NCBI GenBank assembly: GCA_903970165.1
Contig: CAJCHZ010000054.1
Span: 185,016 to 249,015, forward strand
Reading direction: 5' to 3'
Length of the DNA stretch: 64,000 bases
Origin: Betaproteobacteria bacterium
GTDB lineage: Bacteria; Acidobacteriota; Terriglobia; Acidiferrales; UBA7541
Shown in pieces: positions 17,470 through 28,637 of the stretch. A model generated the notes under the pieces. That model had not been told where the DNA came from, did not search any database, and saw only the letters and a program-made list of their open reading frames with translations. Made by a program: the position numbers and the translations under genes. How positions within the stretch are numbered: the stretch's first letter is position 1; the number at the start of each line of letters is the position of its first letter.

Positions 17470-18138
17470 ATGGCTCGTGGACTCAGCCAGAGAGCGCATC
17501 GGGAAGTTTTGGAAGCGGCGACCAATCTTTTTGCCGAGCGCGGGATTGATGCCACGAGCATGGACGCGATTGCGGCGGCCTCCGGCGTCAGCAAAGCCAC
17601 GGTCTACAAGCACTGGGCCGACAAGGATGCGCTTTGCCTTGCTGTGATGGTGCATGTACATGAACTCGACGAAGGCCCACCGGAAGTGGACTCCGGCGAT
17701 TTGAGGGCGGATCTGAAGGCCTACCTGAAATACCAGCCATCCCCCAAGAAGGCGGCTATACAGAAGAGGTTGATGCCGCACTTGATTGCGTATTCGGCGC
17801 GCAATGAAGAATTTGGCAGGGCCTGGAAAACGCGAGTGATGGAACGGGCGCGCGACAGCTTAAAGAAATTGTTGCGCCGGGGCGTAGATCGCGGAATTTT
17901 CCCCGCCGTTCTGGATGAAGAACTCGGCGTGGCTTTGCTGCTTGGGCCGATGATGTACCGGCATATCTTTGGACCGAGCGTGAATTTGGAATGGCTAGCG
18001 GAAGGTACGGTAGAGTCGTTTTGGCTTGGAGCATGCGCGGCGAGACGCTCCGGGCTGCAGACCGAGAACCAGAGAGCGCAGCGGCGAGCCAAAAAAGATG
18101 CGGCTGAGGTGCGCGAACAAAAAAAGAAAATCTCTTGA
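17470..18138 (+). CDS. TetR/AcrR family transcriptional regulator
   Basis: The 222-residue regulator has a TetR-type N-terminal helix-turn-helix (about 10-56: VLEAATNLFAERGIDATSMDAIAAASGVSKATVYKHWADK, given here only to mark its extent in two pieces: VLEAATNLFAERG and SGVSKATVYKHW). A ligand-binding C-terminal domain and a Lys/Arg-rich tail follow. As the last gene of the ATPase-permease operon it probably represses the operon through the palindrome at 15811-15838, being released by a substrate of the pump. That link is inferred from position and from the operator layout. Confidence 0.9.
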   Translation: MARGLSQRAHREVLEAATNLFAERGIDATSMDAIAAASGVSKATVYKHWADKDALCLAVMVHVHELDEGPPEVDSGDLRADLKAYLKYQPSPKKAAIQKRLMPHLIAYSARNEEFGRAWKTRVMERARDSLKKLLRRGVDRGIFPAVLDEELGVALLLGPMMYRHIFGPSVNLEWLAEGTVESFWLGACAARRSGLQTENQRAQRRAKKDAAEVREQKKKIS

Positions 18139-18279
18139 TGGGTATTTACGACGAGAATGAACCAAACCGATCGTTTGTTCGTCGATTTCAGAGAGGACGA
18201 CCAGTAAGAGACCACCATGCGCGCGCGTGACGTCTTCATAGCTTCCTCTAACTAACCTACTAGTCGATTCGGGGTCGCG

Positions 18280-18308
18280 TTGACGCGAGGCAGAGTGAAT
18301 GATATAAA
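18280..18308 (+). promoter_or_regulatory. Promoter of the ATP synthase operon
   Basis: TTGACG (18280-18285) and TATAAA (18303-18308) are spaced by exactly 17 nt and lie about 130 nt ahead of the first atp gene. The expected 5' leader (about 18315-18437) is GC-rich with potential hairpins around 18376-18410 and no open frame of note. Confidence 0.7.
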
Positions 18309-18437
18309 ATATTGTTTCAATAGGCAGCGACAGGCCCACCGTAACGCCTCTTCCAGGGTAGAGGGGCACCACGGCGCGGCTGCCAACCTGGTGGCCGGTC
18401 CGGGGCCCCAAAAGCGAGTGTTAGGCTACTCAATTTA

Positions 18438-18917
18438 ATGCAAGAAATTGTTCAGCAACTGGGAGAACTGTTCCTTCAGGCTGTGCCTACAGTCCTGATC
18501 ATCCTGCTTTTTTACTTCATTTTAAGGGCGATTTTCTTCAAGCCGCTGATGGCGGTGATGGCAGAGCGGGGTGCGCGGACGGTTGGCGCGAAGAAAGCTG
18601 CCGAAGCGGCGCAGGCTGCTGCGGCCGAAAAGGTCAAGCAATATCAGGATGCTTTGAAGCAGGCGAACGCGAAAGTTTACGGGGAGCAGGAGGCGGCGCG
18701 AAAGAAGCTGCTCGATGAACGCGCCGAGCTGATTAGAGAGGCGCGCACGGCTGCCTCAGCCCAGGTTGCGGCGGGGAAAGAGCGGATTGCAGGAGAACTT
18801 GCTGCGGCGCGCCGCGAAATTGATGCAACGGTCGCTCAGTTATCCGCTGAGATTGCGCGGCGGATTCTGCAATTGCCGACGCCGCGCCCCGGCAGGCCAT
18901 CGAAGGAAGTGCGATGA
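18438..18917 (+). CDS. atpF: ATP synthase subunit b' (first b-type subunit)
   Basis: The 159-residue protein has one N-terminal transmembrane helix (about 12-36: FLQAVPTVLIILLFYFIL), then FFKPLMAVMAERG. A long Ala/Lys/Glu-rich coiled coil follows, the standard layout of an Fo b subunit. It forms the peripheral stalk that holds delta-alpha3beta3 against the a/c rotor. It is followed by a second b-type gene with a 4-base ATGA overlap, so the enzyme probably uses a b/b' heterodimer. The ribosome-binding site is weak. No a (atpB) or c (atpE) gene is upstream; the operon begins here. Confidence 0.88.
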   Translation: MQEIVQQLGELFLQAVPTVLIILLFYFILRAIFFKPLMAVMAERGARTVGAKKAAEAAQAAAAEKVKQYQDALKQANAKVYGEQEAARKKLLDERAELIREARTAASAQVAAGKERIAGELAAARREIDATVAQLSAEIARRILQLPTPRPGRPSKEVR

Positions 18918-19498
18918 GACTCAACAAACGACTTTTTATTGGCTCGGGTTTTCTCTTTGTGTTTTTCTGCGCCGGCCTGACGGCTTTTGCAGCCGCGGAA
19001 GGCGGAAGTTCCGCGGGCGAAAACGCGAACGAAATCTTCAAGTGGATCAATTTCGCGATCGTTGCTGCGGTTCTCATTTGGCTCTTCGCGAAGAAACTGC
19101 CGGGGTGGTTCCGCGGAAATGCGGAAACCATTCGTTCGGCCATCGCGAAGGCGACGGCGGCTAAGGAAGAAGCAGAGCGCCAGGTTCGCGAAGCGGAAGG
19201 GAAGCTAGCGCGGCTTGAGGAGGAAATCGCTGCATTACGTGCGACCGCGCAGCGCGAAATTGGCGAAGAGGGCGAGCGCATCCGAACGATGGCGCAAAGT
19301 GACGCGAAAAAAGTGGGAATCGCGGCGCAAGCGGAAATTGACGCCGCGGAGCGCGCTGCTCGCATCGAACTCAAGGCTCTGGCCGCATCGCTGGCTGTGG
19401 ATGGCGCGGAATCCCTGCTTGCCAAACAGCTTACCCCGGCGGCGCAGGAAACGCTGGTGGACACCTTTGTGAAGAGTCTTGAAGGAAGGCCGAATTGA
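18914..19498 (+). CDS. atpF: ATP synthase subunit b
   Basis: A 194-residue b subunit. A signal-like hydrophobic N-terminus (about 8-30: LFIGSGFLFVFFCAGLTAFA) precedes the true membrane helix (about 42-62: WINFAIVAAVLIWLFAKK). A heptad-rich coiled coil follows (about 75-165) and a C-terminal delta-contact region. The extra N-terminal hydrophobic segment is seen in b subunits of several phyla, where it may be a cleaved leader. It overlaps the preceding gene (ATGA) and the following delta gene (ATTGA), implying translational coupling along the stalk genes. Confidence 0.9.
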   Translation: MRLNKRLFIGSGFLFVFFCAGLTAFAAAEGGSSAGENANEIFKWINFAIVAAVLIWLFAKKLPGWFRGNAETIRSAIAKATAAKEEAERQVREAEGKLARLEEEIAALRATAQREIGEEGERIRTMAQSDAKKVGIAAQAEIDAAERAARIELKALAASLAVDGAESLLAKQLTPAAQETLVDTFVKSLEGRPN

Positions 19499-20031
19499 AG
19501 TCCGCGAGCCTCCAGTACGCCAATGCGCTGGCGGACGTGGCGCTGGCGCAGGGCGCCGCCGATCCCGCGCTTAAGCAATTGGCGGATTTTGGTGCGGTTG
19601 TCGCTGGGTCTGCCGAGCTGCGTAATTTCCTGACCAGTCCCGCCGTGCCGCGGGAAGCCAAGCACGGCGTCATGGAAAAAATCGCGGCGCGTCTGGGCGC
19701 AGGGAAAATTATTCGCAATTTTCTATTTGTGATCGCGGATCATCATCGTACCCACATTCTGCCGGAAATTATCGCCGCTTTTGAGGGCGTCGTCCGGCAG
19801 CGACAGGGCATTGCCGAGACGGAAATCTCTTCGGCAGTGGAGTTGAGCGCAGCGCAGAAGAAGCGATTTGCGCAAACACTCGAACGAATTACCGGCAAGA
19901 AGATCCAGGCAAAATATTCGCTGGACCCAACGCTGCTGGGTGGCGCGATTGTTCGTGTAGGCGACACGATTTATGACGGCTCGGTGCGCAACAGCCTGAA
20001 CGAGATGCGCGCGCGTCTTACGGCGGAATAG
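19495..20031 (+). CDS. atpH: ATP synthase subunit delta
   Basis: The 178-residue delta (OSCP) subunit has the family opening [13 protein letters not shown] and an N-terminal six-helix domain. The conserved C-terminal part carries [27 protein letters not shown], quoted here as the pieces [11 protein letters not shown] and YDGSVRN. It joins the b stalk to the top of F1. Translation starts at a TTG (19495) that overlaps the stop of the b gene, with AAGGAAGG as ribosome-binding site, suggesting coupled, slightly reduced initiation. Confidence 0.93.
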   Translation: MKSASLQYANALADVALAQGAADPALKQLADFGAVVAGSAELRNFLTSPAVPREAKHGVMEKIAARLGAGKIIRNFLFVIADHHRTHILPEIIAAFEGVVRQRQGIAETEISSAVELSAAQKKRFAQTLERITGKKIQAKYSLDPTLLGGAIVRVGDTIYDGSVRNSLNEMRARLTAE

Positions 20032-20054
20032 CGGAACAGAGGTCAGGAGCAGGC

Positions 20055-21593
20055 ATGGCGAACATCAAGGCAGATGAAATAAGCAAGATCCTGCGAGAGC
20101 AGATCGAGAATTATGAACAGACCGTTTCCGTTGACGAAGTGGGAGCGATTATCAGCGTCGGCGACGGCATTGCGCGCGTGCATGGTCTGGCGAAGGTCAT
20201 GGCCGGAGAGATGCTTTCTTTCCCGCACAACATGTTTGGCATTGCGCTGAACCTGGAAGAGGAAGAGGTCGGCGTGGTGCTGCTTGGCGAGTCTTCGGAA
20301 TTGAAAGAGGGCGACGTCGTCAAGCGCACGAATACGATTATGTCGGTTCCGGTCGGCGAGGGGCTGATTGGGCGCGTGGTGAATCCGCTAGGCGAACCGC
20401 TGGACGGCAAAGGGCCCGTTGTTGCAAAACAACGCAATCCGCTGGAACGGCTTGCACCTGGCGTGCTGGACCGGCAACCTGTGCGCGAGCCTCTTCAGAC
20501 GGGAATTAAGGCTATTGACGCCATGATCCCGATCGGACGCGGGCAGCGCGAGTTGATTATCGGCGACCGGCAGACCGGCAAGACCGCGGTCATTCTCGAT
20601 ACCATCATCAATCAAAAGGGTGGCGACGTTATTTGCATTTACTGCGGCATCGGGCAGAAGCGCTCGACGATTGCGCAGGTGGTGAAAACACTGACGGATG
20701 CGGGTGCGATGGATTACACGATCGTCGTCGCTTCATCGGCCGCGGAGCCTGCTTCGCAGCAATACATCGCGCCTTACGCGGCGTGTGCCATGGGCGAATA
20801 TTTCCGCGATACGAAGCGCCACGCGGTTGCGTTCTACGACGATCTTTCCAAGCATGCTCAGGCTTATCGCGAAATCTCCTTGTTGTTGCGGCGTCCTCCG
20901 GGCCGCGAAGCTTTTCCTGGCGACGTGTTTTATCTGCACTCGCGCTTGCTGGAACGAGCCGCGAAGCTCAACGATAAACTGGGCGCGGGTTCGTTTACCG
21001 CGTTGCCGGTCATTGAAACGCAGGCAGGCGACGTTTCCGCGTACATTCCGACAAACGTAATTTCGATTACAGACGGGCAGATCTATCTGGAAGCGGATCT
21101 TTTTAACGCCGGCATTCGTCCGGCCATCAACGTTGGCATTAGTGTGAGCCGCGTCGGCGGTAACGCCCAGATCAAGGCCATGCGGCAGGTGGCGGGCACT
21201 TTGCGCTTGGATATGGCGCAGTACCGTGAACTCGCGGCATTCGCGCAGTTCGGTTCCGATCAGCTCGACAAAGTGACGCAAGGCCAGCTCGCTCGCGGCC
21301 AGCGGTTGACGGAAATTCTGAAACAGGACCAGTATGTGCCGCTTTCCGTCGAGAAGCAGGTGCTCAGTATTTTTGTGGCGACCAGCGGCGCGATTGACAA
21401 CATTCCCGTGCCGGAAGTGCGGCGCTTCGAAAAGGAATTTTTGCAATTCGTGGAGACAAGTAATCCGAGCATTCTAAAGGGCATCGCCGAGAAGAAGGCT
21501 TTGGACGACGGGATCAAGGCAGAAATCAAGAAGGCCGTGGACAACTTCAAGGAACGCTTCACGGCCGCGGTAGAGGCCGCTGCCACCAAGTAA
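20055..21593 (+). CDS. atpA: ATP synthase subunit alpha
   Basis: A full-length 512-residue alpha subunit. A beta-barrel domain comes first (to about 95), then the nucleotide-binding domain with P-loop GDRQTGKT, and the alpha/beta signature in the [14 protein letters not shown] region with the arginine finger. The C-terminal helical bundle closes the protein. It forms the non-catalytic nucleotide sites of the F1 hexamer. An AGGAG ribosome-binding site lies ahead of the ATG. It shares the operon with delta upstream and gamma 12 nt downstream. Confidence 0.97.
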   Translation: MANIKADEISKILREQIENYEQTVSVDEVGAIISVGDGIARVHGLAKVMAGEMLSFPHNMFGIALNLEEEEVGVVLLGESSELKEGDVVKRTNTIMSVPVGEGLIGRVVNPLGEPLDGKGPVVAKQRNPLERLAPGVLDRQPVREPLQTGIKAIDAMIPIGRGQRELIIGDRQTGKTAVILDTIINQKGGDVICIYCGIGQKRSTIAQVVKTLTDAGAMDYTIVVASSAAEPASQQYIAPYAACAMGEYFRDTKRHAVAFYDDLSKHAQAYREISLLLRRPPGREAFPGDVFYLHSRLLERAAKLNDKLGAGSFTALPVIETQAGDVSAYIPTNVISITDGQIYLEADLFNAGIRPAINVGISVSRVGGNAQIKAMRQVAGTLRLDMAQYRELAAFAQFGSDQLDKVTQGQLARGQRLTEILKQDQYVPLSVEKQVLSIFVATSGAIDNIPVPEVRRFEKEFLQFVETSNPSILKGIAEKKALDDGIKAEIKKAVDNFKERFTAAVEAAATK

Positions 21594-21605
21594 AAAGCAA
21601 GAGCC

Positions 21606-23941
<2,336 letters not shown>

Positions 23942-23949
23942 AACCGAAC

Positions 23950-24387
23950 ATGCTTCCTGATTCCATCGAGCTGATCATCGTCACGCCGGAGAAGCAATTG
24001 CTGCGCGAAAGCGTGGTGGAGGTTGTGTTGCCAGGTGCGTCGGGACAACTGGGCATTTTGCCGGGGCACGCACCCCTTATCACCGAGCTGGGCATCGGCG
24101 AACTGAATTATCGCGGCGCAAATGGAAACGACAGCGGGGTTATGGCAATCATTCAGGGTTTCGCCGAAGTGCTGGGAGATCGCGTCACGGTGCTCGCGGA
24201 AACCGCGGAGCGCGCCGCGGAGATTGACCTGGCGCGGGCCGAGGCCGCAAAAGCCCGCGCGGAACAACGCTTGTCCGCCGGTGATCCGAATATCGATTTT
24301 GACCGAGTCAGCATTTCCCTTCAGCGCGCCCTGATTCGCATCCAGGTCGCGCGCAAATATCGCGGCGCTCCTGTCGAAACCCATTGA
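23950..24387 (+). CDS. atpC: ATP synthase subunit epsilon
   Basis: The 145-residue epsilon subunit has the N-terminal beta sandwich (IELIIVTPEKQLL, LGILPGHAPLITELGIGEL, and GFAEVLGDRVTVLAE). The two C-terminal helices (about 95-140) include the Ala-rich ARAEAAKARAEQRL segment. It couples gamma to the c ring and can inhibit ATP hydrolysis. It is the last gene of the operon; no clear terminator follows before the glutaredoxin gene 72 nt downstream. Confidence 0.95.
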   Translation: MLPDSIELIIVTPEKQLLRESVVEVVLPGASGQLGILPGHAPLITELGIGELNYRGANGNDSGVMAIIQGFAEVLGDRVTVLAETAERAAEIDLARAEAAKARAEQRLSAGDPNIDFDRVSISLQRALIRIQVARKYRGAPVETH

Positions 24388-24459
24388 TATCTTTTTGGAA
24401 CCCGCACAGATCTCTGCGACCTGGTCCACTGCCCGGCATCTAATCGTCCTGGAGCAAAG

Positions 24460-24714
24460 ATGGAAACGGTAACCATGTACACGACTCGCTGGTGCCCGGA
24501 TTGCTGGCGAGCGAAGTCCTTCATGAAAGAGCGCGGGGTGGAATTCCGCGAGGTGAATATAGAACAGGATTCTTCAGCCGAAGAAATCGTCTTGAAGGCC
24601 AACAACGGAAAACGCAAAGTGCCTACGATCGAAATAGGCGGGCGTTATTTTACTTGCAGTCCCTTCGACGCGGAACAATTGGCCGAAGGTCTGAATATTC
24701 CGTTGAATCCCTAG
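24460..24714 (+). CDS. Glutaredoxin-like protein (NrdH/mycoredoxin type)
   Basis: An 84-residue thioredoxin-fold protein starting METVTMYTTRWCPDC, with the redox pair Cys12-Pro-Asp-Cys15, the cis-Pro loop KVPTIEIGG and a GG-type ending region (YFTCSPFDAEQL). CPDC and short length fit glutaredoxin-like mycoredoxin/NrdH proteins, which reduce disulfides or mixed thiols. A GGAG ribosome-binding site precedes the ATG. It is downstream of the ATP synthase operon on the same strand and could be cotranscribed. Confidence 0.85.
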   Translation: METVTMYTTRWCPDCWRAKSFMKERGVEFREVNIEQDSSAEEIVLKANNGKRKVPTIEIGGRYFTCSPFDAEQLAEGLNIPLNP

Positions 24715-24774
24715 TCGGAAGCAGATTGTGAATTTGCAGGGGCGCAGCACAATGCTTCCTGGTTGTGGTGGGCT

Positions 24775-25941
24775 TTACTCCATTGCCGCGCCGCGTACCC
24801 AAACGTTGGTGATCTGCAATCCCTGATCGAGCAACACAATATCTGCGTCTGCTCCGGTCCGCAGGGCTCCCTTTTTGAATTCGATTCCCAACAAAGTCGC
24901 CGGGTTCAGTGTCAGCATACGCACCGCAGAGGCCAGGGGAACGCCCAGCGCAACGATGTTTCGCAGCGCGCGGTCCAGCGTCAGGGTGCTGCCAGCCAGT
25001 TTTCCTTCCGCGTTTCGGCAGATTCCGCCGCTAACGGTCACTTCAAATTTTCCGAGCATGTATTTTCCGTCCGGCATGCCTGTTGCCGACACGCCGTCGC
25101 TGATCAGGATGACGTGTTCCGGACCTTTGGCCTGGAGGAGCATCTTCATCGCCGTTTCGTCCACGTGAACGCCGTCGGAGATCAACTCCGCGCTGACTTC
25201 CGGCGAAGTAAGCACCGCGCCAATCACGCCGCTGTCTCGGTGCGAAAACGGGCGCATGGCATTGTAAACGTGAACTGCATGGCGCACTCCGTGTGCGATC
25301 GCAGCACGAGCCTGCTCATACGTTGCATCCGTATGGCCCATGGCGACTACCATGCCTGCTTTGCGCGCAGCGTCAATACAAGGCAGTGCTCCGAGCAGTT
25401 CAGGCGCAATGGTCAGGATCCGCGCATTGCCTGCAGCAGCCTGCAAAAATTTGTCCAGGACTTCCGCCGAGGGCAGTTTCAAGCATTCAGGCGGGTGCAC
25501 TCCTCGCCTAACCGGGCTGATGAACGGCCCCTCAAAGTGGATGCCCAGCACTTCCGCCCGGACATCGGCTGTTTCGTGCTGCTGGGCGATGTAGTGCGCG
25601 ATGCCTTCGACGCTGCGCACCGTATCTTCCGTACCCGCTGTAACCGTGGTGGCCACAAAAGAGGTTGTGCCGTGCCGCGCCACCATCTTTGATACGGCCG
25701 AGATCGATTCCTCGGTACCCTCCATGACGTCATGCCCGCCGGCTCCATGGATGTGTATGTCCAAAAACCCAGGAATCGCGGTCTTGTCCAGAGCGGAAAT
25801 CTCTTCGGCCGAAGGCGGGAGATGCATGCCCTCCCGGAGTCCAAACTCCTCAATCACTCCATCGCGAATCAGGATGCCTGCGTCGGGAATTTCGGTCGCG
25901 GGTGTCAGCGCTCGTCCCACGTGTAATAGTGTCGTCGTCAT
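24775..25941 (-). CDS. nagA: N-acetylglucosamine-6-phosphate deacetylase
   Basis: A 388-residue amidohydrolase. The metal-binding HxH is at His63/His65 in DIHIHGAGGHD. Other NagA motifs are IHFEGPFI, VVAMGHTDATYEQ, HVYNAMRPFSHRDSG and HVILISDGVSATGMPDG, the last containing the catalytic Asp. It deacetylates GlcNAc-6-phosphate to glucosamine-6-phosphate in cell-wall recycling or chitin use. The ATG at 25941 starts the conserved part; the frame opens at 25980. No nagB or PTS gene is nearby. Confidence 0.93.
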   Translation of the reverse strand: MTTTLLHVGRALTPATEIPDAGILIRDGVIEEFGLREGMHLPPSAEEISALDKTAIPGFLDIHIHGAGGHDVMEGTEESISAVSKMVARHGTTSFVATTVTAGTEDTVRSVEGIAHYIAQQHETADVRAEVLGIHFEGPFISPVRRGVHPPECLKLPSAEVLDKFLQAAAGNARILTIAPELLGALPCIDAARKAGMVVAMGHTDATYEQARAAIAHGVRHAVHVYNAMRPFSHRDSGVIGAVLTSPEVSAELISDGVHVDETAMKMLLQAKGPEHVILISDGVSATGMPDGKYMLGKFEVTVSGGICRNAEGKLAGSTLTLDRALRNIVALGVPLASAVRMLTLNPATLLGIEFKKGALRTGADADIVLLDQGLQITNVWVRGAAME

Positions 25942-26036
25942 GGCGAGGTTCCATCGTAGCGGAATCCTGCGCTCTTTCAAAAACGAAAACGGGCGGAGTC
26001 AAAGCTCTGCCCGTCTGAAAGTTCCGTCACCGAGAA

Positions 26037-26067
26037 GAAAAAGGGAGGGCCCTCTGGAACCCTCCCT
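26037..26067 (-). terminator. Rho-independent terminator of the coiled-coil protein gene
   Basis: On the minus strand AGGGAGGG pairs with CCCTCCCT, followed by TTTTTCTT (26037-26067 overall). A second perfect-but-one hairpin, ACGGGC...GCCCGT, lies at 25989-26014 between this and nagA. Confidence 0.8.
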
Positions 26068-26109
26068 CTCCTTGTCCCCTCATCGAGAAGCGTTAGGTAT
26101 TTACCTGTC

Positions 26110-26952
26110 TTACTGTCCCGAGTTGGCAGTGCTGGCAGCCGTTGTTGCAGTTGCCTTAGGAATGCTCAAGTAGCCCGTCGCCGTCGTTTTGGTGACCTTG
26201 TTAACCACCAGTTCCAGCGCGGTGCGGGTGCCACCGGTGTAGAAGAAAATTGGCTCGTTGACGGAGCGGTTCTTTTTTTCGAAGTTCTGGTCATCCGCCA
26301 GCACATTCATGGTGAACTGGTTTTTCTTGGTATTGGTGTCCTTCAGTTCAACCTGGATCGAGCCCACTTTTTGTTGGCCAGCCTTGCGAGTCACGGTGAA
26401 CTCAAAGTAGTCGCGCTGACCCATGCGGCGAAGCTGGTCGATCTCATCATGGTTGCGCGCGATAAGCGTGCCCATCTCGCTGCGCGCCATTTGCAGGTTG
26501 TTTTTTTGAGCGTCCAAATCAGACTTCACACCGCTGACGTCGCCATTCAGCTTATTCACGTCCTCGTTGTTGGCCTTGTTGGCAAGCTCGGCCTTTACTG
26601 ACGACGCCAACCCATTGACCTTCTGATCCACGGCGGCGGTCGCGTTCTTGTCCTGCTTGCGCGCGGCGATCAGTTCGCCTTGCGTCAGGTTCAGCTTGTC
26701 CGTTACCACCTTCAGATCACTTTGCAGTGCCTGATTCACTTCATCCTCTTTGGCCAGCCGCTGCGCAAGTGCGTCATTCGACTGCTTCAAAGAGGTCTGC
26801 GTCGATTGCTCGATGCTGTTCGCGTGGTTGAGCGCGCTGTAGCCGACTCCCAAGCCAAGCAGGGAAACTCCGGCCAGCACCGCAACAGCTATACCCACCC
26901 AGCGTGGGGTTTCGGTAATGGTCTGATTCGAGGATTCCTGAAACTCGCTCAT
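26110..26952 (-). CDS. Membrane-anchored coiled-coil protein of unknown function
   Basis: The 280-residue protein has a short cytoplasmic N-terminus, one transmembrane helix (about 18-42: WVGIAVAVLAGVSLLGLGVGY), and a long coiled coil (about 45-165) rich in Gln, Lys, Asp and Asn. A compact C-terminal beta domain follows (about 170-265), starting YFEFTVTRKAGQQKVGSIQV and including VNEPIFFYTGGTRTALELVVN. The pattern recurs in Acidobacteriota as an uncharacterised protein. AAAGGAGA precedes the ATG at 26952; the upstream extension to 27084 lacks coding character. Its rotor-like stalk plus a globular head suggests envelope sensing or scaffolding, which is speculation. Confidence 0.75.
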   Translation of the reverse strand: MSEFQESSNQTITETPRWVGIAVAVLAGVSLLGLGVGYSALNHANSIEQSTQTSLKQSNDALAQRLAKEDEVNQALQSDLKVVTDKLNLTQGELIAARKQDKNATAAVDQKVNGLASSVKAELANKANNEDVNKLNGDVSGVKSDLDAQKNNLQMARSEMGTLIARNHDEIDQLRRMGQRDYFEFTVTRKAGQQKVGSIQVELKDTNTKKNQFTMNVLADDQNFEKKNRSVNEPIFFYTGGTRTALELVVNKVTKTTATGYLSIPKATATTAASTANSGQ

Positions 26953-27208
26953 AACTTCATTCTCCTTTGGGGCTTTGCCCCTTGTGGCTTCAGAAAAGTG
27001 CATCCGATACGCCAAATGTCTTTCTTCTGGGGCTGACGGCTTAACCTGAATGAATCCATAGGGTTGTCGCGTCGATGGGAGCACGCTGGCGGAGGATTTA
27101 TACGTACTAGTACTAGTAAAGATTACTTAGTTGGCCGTCCTTCGGTAAATTTTGCGGTTCTTCGAGGGGCCTGGTCAAGGGTAGAGAGTTCTGAAATGCA
27201 CTAAACGC

Positions 27209-27234
27209 AAAAAGCGCGCATTGGCGCGCTTTTT
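27209..27234. terminator. Bidirectional terminator hairpin
   Basis: AAAAAGCGCGC (27209-27219) pairs perfectly with GCGCGCTTTTT (27224-27234) around a 4-nt loop. It has T tracts in both directions and lies just past the stop of the zinc-finger gene on the minus strand. Confidence 0.85.
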
Positions 27235-27275
27235 CCAGGCAAGTTATTATACGGCTATGACTTACAGGAAATACT

Positions 27276-27476
27276 CTAGGCCGCTCGCGGCGCAGGCTCC
27301 TCGTCGGAACCCTTTACAGGTGTAAAATAGCGGTCCAGAGTGCTCATGGCCGCGTCCAAAACCATGTGGCAATCGGCGCAAGAGTCCAAGTGCCGCTTGA
27401 TCTCGCTTGCCACTGGCGGTGACAATCTTCCCTCTAAGTACCAACAAATCAAATGGATAGTGTCTCGACAGCTCAT
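27276..27476 (-). CDS. Small zinc-finger (anti-sigma-factor type) protein
   Basis: A 66-residue protein starting MSCRDTIHLICWYLEGRL with the zf-HC2 pattern IKRHLDSCADCHMVL. The His-x3-Cys-x2-Cys cluster binds zinc in anti-sigma factors such as the ZAS family. There is no transmembrane segment, so it could be a soluble anti-sigma or a cut-down relative. No ECF sigma gene is adjacent. GGGGGA lies upstream of the ATG at 27476. Confidence 0.7.
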   Translation of the reverse strand: MSCRDTIHLICWYLEGRLSPPVASEIKRHLDSCADCHMVLDAAMSTLDRYFTPVKGSDEEPAPRAA

Positions 27477-27574
27477 AACTGCGGTCCCCCGTTGACCCCG
27501 CATGTGTCTCTATGCACGGACTACCACTGCACTTGATTCACCAAATGACCCACGGGACGCAGGGATTTTAACGA

Positions 27575-27695
27575 ATGCAGAATCAGTAGCTTACAAGGCT
27601 ACCAAGAGGTCTACGACAAGCCGCTTCAAAAGTCCCGGGGAAAGATTACTCAGCGAATTCACGAAATGGCCAAACAGGGTGCCCCTTATCCTTAG
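27575..27695 (+). pseudogene. Possible tiny frameshifted ORF
   Basis: An ATG at 27575 opens MQNQ and then meets TAG at 27587. Skipping one T there continues as SLQGYQEVYDKPLQK, then SRGKITQRIHEMAKQGAPYP, to a stop at 27693-27695. This is a regular, charged 39-residue peptide unlike random translation. It ends convergently on the htpX stop. Whether this is a broken small gene or chance is open. Confidence 0.25.
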
Positions 27696-28540
27696 CGCTT
27701 GGGGACGACGGTCATTTCCTTGAGTATGGCGATGCGTTTTTCGAGGGGTGGGTGGGTGCTGAAAAGAGAGGACAATCCTCCCCCGCCAAAGAGCGGCTTA
27801 ACGATGCACAAAGCTGAGGTGGATGGGGAAATCGCCGTCGTCGGGATTTGCTTGTTGTACGCACCGAGCTTCTGTAGAGCACTGATCAGCCCATAAGGGT
27901 TCCCGACCATTTGCGCTCCGGTCGAGTCTGCCGAGTATTCCCGCTGACGCGAAAGTCCAAGCTGGAGCAGCATCGCGCCAATGGGAGCCAGGAAAAACAG
28001 CAACAAGCCGAGAACCCCGCTTCCTCGGCGATCTTCCTCATCGCCACCGCCAAACCACATGCCCCAGTGGGCAATCCAAGTGATGGCTCCAGCAAGCGTG
28101 GCTGCAACGGAACTGATTAGGATGTCGTAGTTGCGTACGTGCGACAGTTCGTGGGCGATAACGCCTTCGAGTTCGTCATCGTTCATCAGTTCCAGCAAGC
28201 CTTGGGTTACGGCCACCGACGCGTGGTGCGGATTTCTTCCCGTCGCGAACGCATTGGGAGCTTCGTCCGGCACGACGTACAACTTGGGAACAGGAATGCT
28301 GGCTTTTGCAGCCAGCCGCTCCATGACCGCGTAGAGACGCGGCAACTGTTCGCGCGTTACTGGCTGCGCTCCGCTGGAAGCCAAGGCAATTTTGTCGGAA
28401 TAGAAGTATGCGAACGCGTTCGTGCAAACGGCAATCCCAAGCGCGATGGTCATGCCATTGCGTCCGCCGATCACGGCGCCGATCACCATAAGGAACAGCG
28501 TCAGTGCGACCAGTAGAAATGTCGTTCGAAAAATTCTCAT
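27692..28540 (-). CDS. htpX: Protease HtpX homolog
   Basis: The 282-residue M48 membrane metalloprotease has two N-terminal helices (about 6-48), the zinc motif HELSH (His130, Glu131, His134), and a third ligand region EYSADSTGAQM. Further hydrophobic helices lie at about 145-195. It ends with the family's THPPLEKRIAIL motif. It degrades damaged inner-membrane proteins under heat or envelope stress, with the active site in the cytoplasm. It lies in the same stress block as clpB and hsp20 on the minus strand. Confidence 0.95.
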   Translation of the reverse strand: MRIFRTTFLLVALTLFLMVIGAVIGGRNGMTIALGIAVCTNAFAYFYSDKIALASSGAQPVTREQLPRLYAVMERLAAKASIPVPKLYVVPDEAPNAFATGRNPHHASVAVTQGLLELMNDDELEGVIAHELSHVRNYDILISSVAATLAGAITWIAHWGMWFGGGDEEDRRGSGVLGLLLFFLAPIGAMLLQLGLSRQREYSADSTGAQMVGNPYGLISALQKLGAYNKQIPTTAISPSTSALCIVKPLFGGGGLSSLFSTHPPLEKRIAILKEMTVVPKR

Positions 28541-28637
28541 AACGTACCTTCTTCACCTAAAGAACCACAAACGCAATAGCGCTCCAACAGAGTAAGTGGA
28601 GAGGAGGTCTTTTGCGAGTTTCCTCTCCCATACTGTA

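Noticed and set aside
26953..27084. N-terminal extension of the coiled-coil protein
   Set aside because: The in-frame extension lacks a ribosome-binding site, while AAAGGAGA sits just ahead of the ATG at 26952.
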